NCBI RefSeq assembly: GCF_042675915.1
Contig: NZ_JBHTKL010000002.1
Location: 62,001 to 126,000, forward strand
From: Thalassobacillus_A hwangdonensis
GTDB lineage: Bacteria; Bacillota; Bacilli; Bacillales; Halobacillaceae
Reading direction: 5' to 3'
Length of the DNA: 64,000 nucleotides
In this document: one piece after another, positions 16,583 to 24,214 of the stretch
Numbering within the stretch: the first letter of the stretch is position 1
Layout: every line of letters starts with the position of its first letter
Position numbers and translations under genes: made by a program
The notes under the pieces: model-generated
Database searches by the model: none
What the model was told of the DNA's origin: nothing
Seen by the model: only the letters and a program-made list of their open reading frames with translations

Positions 16583-17345
16583 GGAATGCGAGAAAGTAAT
16601 CGATTATTTCAATAACCAATTGGATGAAAAAGAGAGAGAGAACTTTGAAGAACATTTGAAAAGTTGTCCGGATTGTCAGGAAGAACTGGAAGAACTGAGA
16701 GCATTGACAGAAGACCTTCCATATTCAGCGGATCCGGTAGAACCACCATCAGGGATGAAAGACAGGGTTCTGGGAGAAGTTTTCGCAGCGGATGATAAGA
16801 CAGAAGAACCTGAAAAGAAACGGGAAACAGTCGTACCCCTTTCTGACAACCGAACCTCCACAGAGGAAAACGCCCGGCAAGTACCTCAGAAGAAATCCAA
16901 AGTACCTTTAGGAATGCTTACACTGGCTGCTGCTCTTGTAGCTTCATTGATTGGGAATGTTTATTTCATTTCGAATGATGAACCGACAGTTACAGCACCT
17001 GAAGAAAGTACGGATCAGGTCCTGGAGCGCGTGCAATTACAAGGTGAAACGGAAGCTAGTGCGAGCGCAGCTGTCATTAATCAGAATGACGAACGGGTAT
17101 TGGTCGTCCAGGCAGATAACCTTCAGCCATTAGAAGGAGACGAAGTGTATCAAGTGTGGTTGTTGAAAGGGGAAACACCATACAGAGCAGGTACATTCAA
17201 GTCCAATGAACAAGGAGAAGGGGCAGTAGCCTTCTCGATGGAGATGCTCGAAGAAAGTGAATGGGATGCAATCGCCGTATCAAAGGAACCGGATGCATCC
17301 AGTCAGACACCTCAGGGTGATGTGCTGATGGTATCTGAATTATAG
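16575..17345 (+). CDS. RskA-like zinc-binding anti-sigma factor
   Basis: 256 residues. The N-terminal anti-sigma domain has the ZAS motif H-x3-C-x2-C (HLKSCPDC) after CEKVIDYFNNQLDEKER. An acidic linker leads to one membrane helix (~110-132: GMLTLAAALVASLIGNVYFI), followed by an extracellular RskA-type domain (VVQADNLQPLEGDEVYQVWL, FSMEMLEESEWDAIAVSKEP). It should hold the upstream sigma factor at the membrane until a signal triggers proteolysis. The start overlaps the sigma gene end, which fits translational coupling. Confidence 0.88.
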   Translation: MYKECEKVIDYFNNQLDEKERENFEEHLKSCPDCQEELEELRALTEDLPYSADPVEPPSGMKDRVLGEVFAADDKTEEPEKKRETVVPLSDNRTSTEENARQVPQKKSKVPLGMLTLAAALVASLIGNVYFISNDEPTVTAPEESTDQVLERVQLQGETEASASAAVINQNDERVLVVQADNLQPLEGDEVYQVWLLKGETPYRAGTFKSNEQGEGAVAFSMEMLEESEWDAIAVSKEPDASSQTPQGDVLMVSEL

Positions 17346-17352
17346 AATTTTA

Positions 17353-17390
17353 GGAAAACACCTGTAAATAGGTGTTTTCTTTTTGTTTTT
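17353..17390 (+). terminator. Rho-independent terminator
   Basis: GAAAACACCT (17353-17362) pairs with AGGTGTTTTC (17370-17379) before TTTTTG. It separates the sigma operon from the surface-protein gene, which has its own promoter. Confidence 0.75.
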
Positions 17391-17465
17391 TATACTTGAT
17401 TTTCCTTGTGGTTACGCGGTTTTCTACATGGTTGCACATTTTTTTATATTTTTTTTAAAAAAAGA

Positions 17466-17495
17466 TGATCCAAATCTGATCCTTGTTCGATAGCT
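17466..17495 (+). promoter_or_regulatory. ECF-type promoter of the surface-protein gene
   Basis: TGATCC-N16-CGATAGCT, identical in both elements and spacing to the sequence at 15897 before the sigma operon. It lies 37 bases before the ATG. Predicted to be read by the ECF factor at 16013. Confidence 0.65.
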
Positions 17496-17531
17496 AAGTG
17501 AATAAACCAAAACAAAGGAGAGATTTGAACC

Positions 17532-18869
17532 ATGGACATGAAGAAAACATTTCTAGCCGTACCGTTAAGCTTATCTTTATTAATTCCGACAGCAGCTGAT
17601 GTGGTGAACGCAGAGGATCATAAAATGACGCCTACAGTGGACACAGCAGCCGTCGATTTAAGAGCCCAACTGGATAACCTGCTAAGTGAACACGCGTATC
17701 TTGCAGTAGAAACGATGCGTAAAGGTGCAGAAGGGGCAGCAGACTTCGAAGCTTCAGCTAATGCACTTGCCGGAAACACGGAAGACTTATCAGCAGCGAT
17801 CGCATCCGTCTATGGGAAAGAAGCTGGAGAACAGTTCAAAACAATGTGGTCCGAGCACATCGGCTATTTCGTTGATTATGTGAAAGCGACCGGTGCCAAT
17901 GATGAAGAAGCAAAACAAATGGCATTGGATGAACTTAACCAGTATCGTCAGGATTTCTCCCAATTCCTTGAAGGTGCAACTGGTGAACGTCTTGAAGCTG
18001 GAGCACTTGCAGAAGGATTGCAGATGCACGTCAATCAGTTGATTGGAGCGTTCGATGCTTATGTAGCGGGAGATTACGAGACTGCCTATATGAAAGAACG
18101 TGAAGCGATCAAACATATGTATGGAGTAAGTAAAGGACTATCCAGCGCAATTGTCGATCAATTCCCGGACAAATTCAATAATACGAAAGCAGTGACACCT
18201 GCAGCTGATCTTCGCAGTAACTTGAACCACTTGCTTTCTGAGCACGCTGGACTAGCAATGATGGCAATGCAGAATGGTATTGATGGATCCGAAGACTATG
18301 ATGCTTCTGTACAAGCATTGAATAATAATACCGAAGACCTAACTGCAGCAATCTCTTCAATCTACGGGGAAGAAGCTGGCATGAAGTTCAAAGAGATGTG
18401 GTCTGATCATATCGGTAACTTCGTTGCTTATGTAGAAGGAACGGGAGCAAGTGACGAAGAGAAGAAACAAATGGCATTGGATGAACTGGAAGCGTATCAG
18501 CAGAATTTCGCTGAATTCCTTTCCACTGCAACTGAAGGAGGATTGCCAGCAGATGTTCTTGCCGGTAACCTTGGTGAGCATGTAGACTTGTTGATCAACA
18601 CGTTCGATAGCTATACAGCTGAAGATTACGAAATGACGTATGAGACACTTCGTGAATCTTATGCACACATGTTCATGGCTGGTAAAGCATTATCTGGTGG
18701 TTTCGTAGCTCAATTCCCGGATAAATTCCAGGCAGATATGCCATCTGAAATGCCGGACACTGGTATGGGTGGAACTGCAGGTATGAATATGGACCTTTGG
18801 ATTTTCGCTTCGATCCTTGCCTTAATGGGAGCAGCAGGAATCTTTATCCGCAAACAAAAACAACAGTAA
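17532..18869 (+). CDS. Duplicated-domain surface protein with MPDTG sortase-like signal
   Basis: 445 residues. Signal peptide 1-27; two tandem ~185-residue all-helical domains (~37-215 and ~222-400) that start DLRAQLDNLLSEHA / DLRSNLNHLLSEHA and both contain NTEDL.AAI.S.YG.EAG and MW(S)(E/D)HIG; then MPDTGMGG, a hydrophobic helix (DLWIFASILALMGAAGIFI) and RKQKQQ, a sortase-type sorting signal in which M replaces the first Leu. Each domain ends QFPDKF. The conserved SEHA, HIG and other His suggest metal or haem binding in helical bundles, but that is inference. Family name not known to me. Confidence 0.75.
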   Translation: MDMKKTFLAVPLSLSLLIPTAADVVNAEDHKMTPTVDTAAVDLRAQLDNLLSEHAYLAVETMRKGAEGAADFEASANALAGNTEDLSAAIASVYGKEAGEQFKTMWSEHIGYFVDYVKATGANDEEAKQMALDELNQYRQDFSQFLEGATGERLEAGALAEGLQMHVNQLIGAFDAYVAGDYETAYMKEREAIKHMYGVSKGLSSAIVDQFPDKFNNTKAVTPAADLRSNLNHLLSEHAGLAMMAMQNGIDGSEDYDASVQALNNNTEDLTAAISSIYGEEAGMKFKEMWSDHIGNFVAYVEGTGASDEEKKQMALDELEAYQQNFAEFLSTATEGGLPADVLAGNLGEHVDLLINTFDSYTAEDYEMTYETLRESYAHMFMAGKALSGGFVAQFPDKFQADMPSEMPDTGMGGTAGMNMDLWIFASILALMGAAGIFIRKQKQQ

Positions 18870-18881
18870 TTGATTATAGTT

Positions 18882-18918
18882 AAAAATCCAAGCCCGGAAT
18901 CCGGGCTTGGATTTTTTT
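18882..18918 (+). terminator. Rho-independent terminator
   Basis: AAAAATCCAAGCCCGG (18883-18898) and CCGGGCTTGGATTTTTTT (18901-18918) form a near-perfect hairpin with a two-base loop region. Confidence 0.85.
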
Positions 18919-18996
18919 GTGGAAACGGTTATGTGTTAATTTGCTTGAAAAGGGAATACGTGTAGAAGACAGGAAGGAAAGGAGAATGTTGTTCCC

Positions 18997-19212
18997 ATGT
19001 ATTCAGTTACGTTGCAGAAGATCTTGCAATTCATTGTAGTTGGCGCAGCTGTAGGTTTCTTAATAAGTATCTTCGTCCGGGAAGTAAATATGGTGTACAC
19101 CATTCTATTGACCGTTATCGCTACTTTTCTTACGTTGATGTATGCAGAGTTGTACCATATACGTGAGGCGATCAACCGACAGCGATCCGAACAAAAAGAA
19201 TACCTGAAATGA
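18997..19212 (+). CDS. Small two-helix membrane protein
   Basis: 71 residues with two membrane helices (ILQFIVVGAAVGFLISIFV and VYTILLTVIATFLTLMYAEL) and a charged tail. AAAGGAGA lies about 14 bases before the ATG, a long spacing. It has its own terminator. Not recognised. Confidence 0.55.
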   Translation: MYSVTLQKILQFIVVGAAVGFLISIFVREVNMVYTILLTVIATFLTLMYAELYHIREAINRQRSEQKEYLK

Positions 19213-19217
19213 CAAAT

Positions 19218-19252
19218 GATGCCTCTAGGTCCGAGGCATCTCTTTTATTTTT
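19218..19252 (+). terminator. Rho-independent terminator
   Basis: GATGCCTC (19218-19225) pairs with GAGGCATC (19233-19240), then TCTTTTATTTTTT. Confidence 0.75.
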
Positions 19253-19310
19253 TAAGAGGAAATTTCTTATGTTGTATCGAAATATTTATTAATTCATAGA
19301 GCACCTTGTG

Positions 19311-19610
19311 TTACCGATTATTTCTGGAAAAAGCGCATGTGAAAAGCTGCTGGGCTTTCATGTACCGGTGCATCGTCCTTGCGCGTCGCCCTTCTTCTGT
19401 ATAAGGATTTATATAAGGCTCCAGACATCTGCTGAACATTTGATCACAATAGCATGAGGCTCCGTAGTAGGCATAACATTCATCGTGCATCTTACAGCAT
19501 GCATCGACTTCGTTGACTGGAGCGCCTGGCCCATTGCATCCAGGTCCACACCAATTGTAACCAGGAAACAGACACCAGCCTCGACGGTTTCTGTTTGAAT
19601 GACGATCCAT
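19311..19610 (-). CDS. Phospholipase A2-like small protein, likely spore associated
   Basis: 99 residues from ATG 19610 with AAGGAG eight bases upstream. It has the PLA2 core: CLFPGYNWCGPGCNGPGAPV (calcium loop like Y-x-W-C-G-P-G) and VDACCKMHDECYAYYGASCY with the catalytic His-Asp pair, plus CDQMFSRCLEP. There is no signal peptide. The protein resembles the short bacterial/parvovirus-type PLA2-like domain. A sigma-K-like promoter lies upstream, so expression in the mother cell is inferred. Hydrolysis of phospholipids at sn-2 is the family activity; untested here. Confidence 0.72.
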   Translation of the reverse strand: MDRHSNRNRRGWCLFPGYNWCGPGCNGPGAPVNEVDACCKMHDECYAYYGASCYCDQMFSRCLEPYINPYTEEGRRARTMHRYMKAQQLFTCAFSRNNR

Positions 19611-19630
19611 TTTGCACACTCCTTTTTTAC

Positions 19631-19658
19631 TAGCATATTCCGTCTCCAGTCGTCACGT
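19631..19658 (-). promoter_or_regulatory. Candidate sigma-K promoter of the PLA2-like gene
   Basis: On the minus strand AC-N17-AATATGCTA, one mismatch to AC-N16/17-CATANNNTA, 21 bases before the start codon. Confidence 0.42.
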
Positions 19659-19779
19659 ATGGATGAAGTACCTACGCGCTATTGGTCAAACGTTTGATTA
19701 AATGGCCAACTGCAGCATATCAGCAGAGTCCTTACGGTTTACGGACCAATCATAATGGGAAACAGGGAGGTAAACAGCT

Positions 19780-19836
19780 ATGGAAAGTAAGGAAGGATGG
19801 GAAAGTATGTGGCTGGCAGATGAGGGGGCAAGATGA
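19780..19836 (+). CDS. Possible 18-residue leader peptide
   Basis: A GGGAGG site six bases upstream leads an ATG frame of 18 codons (MESKEGWESMWLADEGAR) whose TGA overlaps the ATG of the methyltransferase gene (ATGA). It could couple translation to that gene. It may be chance. Confidence 0.3.
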   Translation: MESKEGWESMWLADEGAR

Positions 19837-20390
19837 CTTTATTTGAGATAGTGTTTCTGCTGATTACATTGGCTTGGTTTTTTGAATTTCTTCTGTTCAG
19901 GAATCGTGGGGAAACCCATGAAAACAAGGTGGAACGGTTTTCTTACCGAATAATCCTTTCCGCCATCCTGTTGACGGTTCTCTCTACTCTTCTTCTGCGT
20001 GAATTTTCCATCATCGTAGTATCATCTCCCATCATTGTTGTCATTGGTCTTGTATTTTATGGTACCGGCGTGTTCTTAAGGTATTGGGGAATCCTCTATC
20101 TGAAAGAACAATTTTCAAGGGATGTATCTGTCAAACAGGGAGATACACTCGTAAGCGACGGACCATACAAACGGTTGAGACACCCGCTTTATACGGGTCT
20201 GGTCTTCATCATCATCGGCATTCCTTTTGGCCTCGAAGTGCCATGGATGGCTGTTCCTGGCGGTATGCTCGTCATTTGGGCACTGATCTTCCGGATAAAC
20301 GTCGAGGAAAGGATGCTTACAGATATACATGGAGAGGTTTACCGAAACTGGTGTGCAAAACGGTATCGATTGATTCCGTTCATATATTAA
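19833..20390 (+). CDS. Isoprenylcysteine carboxyl methyltransferase (ICMT) family protein
   Basis: 185 residues, membrane. Several hydrophobic helices, then the ICMT/PEMT signature near residues 95-160: ILYLKEQFSRDVSVKQGDTL, VSDGPYKRLRHPLYTGLVFI and INVEERMLTDIHGEVYRNWC, which binds SAM. The carotenoid desaturase gene starts 16 bases downstream, so it may methylate a polyene or isoprenoid acid; the B. subtilis homologue YpbQ/BpsB methylates alkylpyrones. Target inferred only. Confidence 0.8.
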   Translation: MTLFEIVFLLITLAWFFEFLLFRNRGETHENKVERFSYRIILSAILLTVLSTLLLREFSIIVVSSPIIVVIGLVFYGTGVFLRYWGILYLKEQFSRDVSVKQGDTLVSDGPYKRLRHPLYTGLVFIIIGIPFGLEVPWMAVPGGMLVIWALIFRINVEERMLTDIHGEVYRNWCAKRYRLIPFIY

Positions 20391-20405
20391 TGGAGGTGCT
20401 GGGGA

Positions 20406-21908
20406 TTGAATAAGAAAAAAGCGTTAGTAATTGGAGCAGGATTAGCAGGAATGTCTGCCGCAATTCGTTTGAGTGGGGACGGCTATGACGTAACCGTGCT
20501 TGAGAAAAACAGCAATATCGGTGGGAAACTGAATCGTCGGGGAGGGAAAGGGTTCACGTTTGACACGGGACCGTCAATTTTGACGATGCCTTGGGTGCTG
20601 GAGCAATTATTCGAGAGTGTGCATCGTAGACTGGAAGATTACATAACGGTCGAAAGGGTGGAGCCTCAGTGGCGGACATTTTTTGAAGATGGTACATCCC
20701 TGGATGTATCCAGTGATTTGCCGACGATGCTTGAAGAGATTGCGAAAGTTACAGGTAAGCCGAACCGTAAACTGACTGACTTCCTTTCCTACAGCCAGGA
20801 AATGTACGAGCTTTGCATGAAAAGTTTCTATAAATATAGTATCCAGGACCTGAAAGATTTGAAGAGTCATCATACGCTTTCCGAATTGATGGCGATGGAT
20901 CCTTTGAAGACAGTAGCGAAATCAACGCACAAACACTTTGATAACAAGTACCTTGAGCAATTGTTCAACTTCTTCGTCATGTATGTAGGCTCGAATCCAT
21001 ACGCATCACCTGCAATTTTGAACCAGCTTGTGTATGTCCAGCTTGGACTGGGGATCCATTACGTCAAAGGCGGAATGTACAAAATCGCAGAAGCTATGGG
21101 CAAAGTGATGGATGAATTAAGGGTGGATGTTAAATTGAATACTCCTGTCCAGCAGCTGGTGGTTGAAGGGGAGACAGTTGTCGGAGCTGAAACGGAAGAT
21201 GGTGAAATCTATGAAGCGGATGTAGTCGTTTCAAATCTGGAAGCGATTCCTGCATACCGCAGACTAGCACCTCAATCCGGCAAAGTGAAAAAGGAAACGA
21301 AAAAGCTGAGCAAAACGTTTGAGCCGACGGTTTCCGGCCTCGTCCTGCTGCTTGGGGTAGGTAAGCAATTTGATCAGTTGAAGCACCATAATTTCTTTTT
21401 CTCGGAAGATCCGGAGAAAGAATTCAAACAGATTTTTGAGGAAAATCAGCCGGCGGATGACCCGACCATCTATATCGGAATCTCGTCAAGGTCGGATGAC
21501 ACGCAAGCACCTGAAGGAAAAGACAACTTATTCGTGCTTACCCACGTACCTCCATTAAGCGATAAGAAGCGTAAACCGATTGATTGGGATGCATACAGGC
21601 AAACCGTGATCGAAAAGCTTGAAAGAATGGGATTGAAAGGCCTCAGTGACTCGATTGAATTCGAGTACCGCTTCACCCCTGAAGATTTGGAAAAGTTATA
21701 CGGACCGAATGGCGGTTCCATCTATGGAATTGCTGCCGATCGATCACGCAATGGTGGGTTTAAAATTCCATCGAAGAGCCAGATCTATGAACACTTGTAT
21801 TTCGTAGGTGGCTCCACCCATCCTGGTGGAGGCGTACCGATGGTCACCTTATCCGGCCAGTTGACGGCAGACTTGATCAAACAGCACGAACTGGAACCGG
21901 TAAAATAA
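20406..21908 (+). CDS. CrtN-type carotenoid desaturase/oxidase
   Basis: 500 residues, start TTG behind GGAGGTG. N-terminal FAD dinucleotide fold (KKALVIGAGLAGMSAAIRLS then VTVLEKNSNIGGK), FDTGPSILTMP, a central SNPYASPAIL and VKGGMYKIAEAMG, and the C-terminal carotenoid signature LYFVGGSTHPGGGVPMVTLS. It belongs to the phytoene/diapophytoene dehydrogenase family, which includes CrtN desaturases and CrtP/CrtNb terminal oxidases of C30 carotenoid pathways. No CrtM synthase is in the window, so the exact step is undecided. Confidence 0.87.
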   Translation: MNKKKALVIGAGLAGMSAAIRLSGDGYDVTVLEKNSNIGGKLNRRGGKGFTFDTGPSILTMPWVLEQLFESVHRRLEDYITVERVEPQWRTFFEDGTSLDVSSDLPTMLEEIAKVTGKPNRKLTDFLSYSQEMYELCMKSFYKYSIQDLKDLKSHHTLSELMAMDPLKTVAKSTHKHFDNKYLEQLFNFFVMYVGSNPYASPAILNQLVYVQLGLGIHYVKGGMYKIAEAMGKVMDELRVDVKLNTPVQQLVVEGETVVGAETEDGEIYEADVVVSNLEAIPAYRRLAPQSGKVKKETKKLSKTFEPTVSGLVLLLGVGKQFDQLKHHNFFFSEDPEKEFKQIFEENQPADDPTIYIGISSRSDDTQAPEGKDNLFVLTHVPPLSDKKRKPIDWDAYRQTVIEKLERMGLKGLSDSIEFEYRFTPEDLEKLYGPNGGSIYGIAADRSRNGGFKIPSKSQIYEHLYFVGGSTHPGGGVPMVTLSGQLTADLIKQHELEPVK

Positions 21909-21930
21909 GGAGGTTCTCTCCTTCTTATAT

Positions 21931-21972
21931 AAAAATCCGCAAAAGGAGCGCGAACCTTCTGCGGATTTTTTA
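21931..21972 (+). terminator. Rho-independent terminator
   Basis: AAAAATCCGCA (21931-21941) pairs with TGCGGATTTTT (21960-21970), ending the ICMT-CrtN transcript. Confidence 0.75.
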
Positions 21973-22031
21973 TACTTAAAGGAAGTTTTATGCAGGTAAC
22001 GACAATACTACTATGGAAAGGGGTGGTGGAT

Positions 22032-22658
22032 GTGGAACTGCCAAAAGAGTTGCTGGATCAGGCGAATAAACGAATGAAACCGCATGATACCGAAGGGCTT
22101 GTCATCGGTGGGGGGAATGAACAGGCATCCATCATGATCGTAGGGGAAGCGCCGGGAGAGCATGAGGCAGTTGAAGGACGGCCGTTTATTGGCCGTGCAG
22201 GAAAAGAACTGGATAAGCAGTTGGCGTATGCAGGATTGACGAGAGATGATGTTTACATTACAAGTGCAGTGAGAAGTCGACCGTATAAATGGGTGAAGAC
22301 GACCAGGAAAGGGACAGGTGGCATACGGAAAGCGAATCGCAAACCGAATAAAAAGGAAATTTTCGCACACGCCCCAATTTTGGATTACCAAATTTCAAAG
22401 CTTCAGCCATCGTTGATCATCGCTCTCGGTGGAGTGGCTTATGAAAGGCTGACAGGACGAAAAGATAAAATGAAAGAAGTGCTCGGTAAGCCGATGGACC
22501 TTCCTGTCATGAACCTGGTGGATGAACGCTACGAGCCTACCGAACAGACTTATACGATTTTTCCATTGTATCACCCTGCTGCGATTTTTTATGATCCGCG
22601 TATCAAAGAAGAAGTCTACCGCGCACTTGATAATCTGAAAGCTTATTTGACAAAGTAA
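22032..22658 (+). CDS. Uracil-DNA glycosylase superfamily protein lacking cysteines
   Basis: About 208 residues from GTG 22032 (other starts at 22023 or ATG 21990; GGGGTGG lies before the GTGs). UDG superfamily motifs: MIVGEAPGEHEAVEGRPFIG (water-activating loop, family 4 like), SLIIALGGVAYERLTG, and FPLYHPAAIF (His loop). It contains no cysteine, so the 4Fe-4S cluster typical of family 4 cannot form. Predicted to excise uracil or deaminated bases. Its 3' end overlaps the convergent small membrane gene. Confidence 0.78.
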   Translation: MELPKELLDQANKRMKPHDTEGLVIGGGNEQASIMIVGEAPGEHEAVEGRPFIGRAGKELDKQLAYAGLTRDDVYITSAVRSRPYKWVKTTRKGTGGIRKANRKPNKKEIFAHAPILDYQISKLQPSLIIALGGVAYERLTGRKDKMKEVLGKPMDLPVMNLVDERYEPTEQTYTIFPLYHPAAIFYDPRIKEEVYRALDNLKAYLTK

Positions 22659-22771
22659 TCATCGGTGTTGGTGATGGGGTGTACTTTTGTATCGGGGTCA
22701 TGTTTTACAACGGCATGGGCACCTGCAAACACCAAGGCACAAAGCAGGATAAGGACAAAAATTCCAGTCAT
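22643..22771 (-). CDS. Small single-helix membrane protein, 42 residues
   Basis: ATG 22771 with GAGGAGGTGACT upstream. Starts MTGIFVLILLCALVFAGAHA, then a short polar tail with HDPDTK. It overlaps the glycosylase gene end by 16 bases tail to tail. It diverges from the LacI gene with a perfect palindrome between, so the regulator may control it. Not recognised. Confidence 0.6.
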   Translation of the reverse strand: MTGIFVLILLCALVFAGAHAVVKHDPDTKVHPITNTDDYFVK

Positions 22772-22809
22772 AACAGTCACCTCCTCTTGGCTATGATGTT
22801 AATGTAAAG

Positions 22810-22827
22810 TATGAAACGCGTTTCATA
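22810..22827. promoter_or_regulatory. Perfect 18-bp palindrome, LacI-type operator
   Basis: TATGAAACGCGTTTCATA reads the same on both strands and has the central CG typical of LacI/GalR sites. It sits 29 bases before the LacI gene, pointing to autoregulation and to control of the divergent 42-residue gene. Confidence 0.7.
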
Positions 22828-22856
22828 GCAAGGATTTTTTTCAAGGAGTAGAACAA

Positions 22857-23819
22857 ATGCCGAATATAAGAGATTTAGCAATTCATGCAAAGGTGTCGGT
22901 CTCGACGGTTTCCCGAGTGCTGAACGGACACCCATATGTAAAAGAGGAGAAACGGGAAGCGGTCTGGCAGGCGGTTGAGGCATTGAATTATCAGCAGAAT
23001 ATCAATGCGGTGCACCTGTCGAAAGGAAAGACGGAAGTCATTGGCGTCATCCTTCCTTATATCAACCATCCATACTTCGGAAGACTGCTGGAAGGAATTG
23101 CGGATGAAGCGGAAGTATGTGGGTATAAATTGATGCTGATCCAGACGAATTATGAAAGGGATAAGGAACTGGAAGCACTTGATATGCTTCGCCTGAAGCA
23201 GGTGGATGGACTGATTTTCACTTCCCGGACGATCGAGTGGGAAGCATTGATGGAATACCGTGGGTATGGACCTATCGTCGCTTGTGAAAATAAGCATGAT
23301 AGTTCGATTTCAACAGTTTTCATTGACCATTATGAAGCGTTCAAAGAAGCGATGGAATTCCTGATTGAAAAAGGCCATCAGAAGATTGGCTACTGCATAG
23401 GACGACGGGAAGGGTCGAACAGTAGGCGAAGACATCAGGCATACGTGGATGTGATGAAAGGAGCGGGCATCGCATTTGATGAAGGATGGATTTTTGACCA
23501 TTGCTTATACATGGACGACGGAGAGCGCGTCGTCAAGGAATGGAGAAAGCTTGCATCAGCACCGACTGCGCTGCTTGTGACCAATGATGTCGTTGCAGCA
23601 GGGATCACTCTCGAAGCACAACGGAGAGGTGTGAAGATACCTGGTGATTTGGCTGTGGTAGGGTTCGATAACCAGCCGCTTGCGAAAACACTTGATCTGA
23701 CCACTGTCGAACTTCCCCTATATATAATAGGAAAAGAAGCATTCCGAATTTCAATAGGGAATGGAGAGGTTGCCCATGTAGAAAAGCCTTTCCGACTTAT
23801 AAGGAGAAATACCGTATAG
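22857..23819 (+). CDS. LacI/GalR family transcriptional regulator
   Basis: 320 residues. N-terminal HTH (IRDLAIHAKVSVSTVSRVLN GHPYVKEEKR pattern) and hinge, then a periplasmic-binding-like domain (EVIGVILPYINHPYFGRLLE, GLIFTSR, KIGYCIGRREGSNSRRRHQA, TALLVTNDVVAAGI, LAVVGFDNQPLAKTLDLTTV). The usual neighbours of sugar LacI proteins (transport or hydrolase genes) are absent, so the effector is unknown. The palindrome at 22810 is its likely operator. Confidence 0.88.
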   Translation: MPNIRDLAIHAKVSVSTVSRVLNGHPYVKEEKREAVWQAVEALNYQQNINAVHLSKGKTEVIGVILPYINHPYFGRLLEGIADEAEVCGYKLMLIQTNYERDKELEALDMLRLKQVDGLIFTSRTIEWEALMEYRGYGPIVACENKHDSSISTVFIDHYEAFKEAMEFLIEKGHQKIGYCIGRREGSNSRRRHQAYVDVMKGAGIAFDEGWIFDHCLYMDDGERVVKEWRKLASAPTALLVTNDVVAAGITLEAQRRGVKIPGDLAVVGFDNQPLAKTLDLTTVELPLYIIGKEAFRISIGNGEVAHVEKPFRLIRRNTV

Positions 23820-23848
23820 CGCGCCTTTTATGGTGTGCTTTTTTTATT
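23818..23848 (+). terminator. Terminator of the LacI gene
   Basis: AGCGCGCC (23818-23825) pairs with GGTGTGCT (23832-23839, two G-U pairs), followed by TTTTTTATT. It overlaps the LacI stop. Confidence 0.6.
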
Positions 23849-24214
23849 GAAGAAAGTAGGGTTGTTCGAAAAAGGGTGATTGTTATGCGAAAAACAACCC
23901 CGCCCGAATCATAGTTGCTTGGTCATCGTATACAAGGCTTCGCTTATTTAAAATTTTCTGAAAAAACATTGACTTTTCACCGTTCTCACGTTATTGTTAG
24001 GAATAAATATATAACAAATATTACACTAACCGATAAAACTTCGTCATACAATTGGATGTTGGCCCTGTTTTTTTATTTTTGTTCAAAAATGTAAGCGTTT
24101 TACCTAGCCTCGTCACAAAAGGGGCCGGTCAATCAAGGGACTCATTTACAAGTGTTACATGCCCATAAATATCGTTGGCCAATCGTTATGAAATTTTTGG
24201 AGGAGGTAATTGAA
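23849..24214 (+). promoter_or_regulatory. paa operon leader and promoter region
   Basis: About 366 bases without a gene. A sigma-A promoter TTGACT (23969-23974), 17 bases, TATTGT (23992-23997) is followed by a ~215-base untranslated leader to the paaA GTG. TTTTCTGAAAA at 23954-23964 is identical to part of the inverted repeat before paaX. No riboswitch was recognised in the leader. Confidence 0.55.
23954..23964. promoter_or_regulatory. Candidate PaaX site before paaA
   Basis: TTTTCTGAAAA, five bases upstream of the -35 hexamer. The same 11-mer forms the left half of the inverted repeat at 32662 before paaX. Confidence 0.4.

Noticed and set aside
24152..24214. ATG start 21 codons upstream for paaA
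   Set aside because: No ribosome site there, and the extension does not look like PaaA; GTG 24215 follows GGAGGAGGT at ideal spacing.
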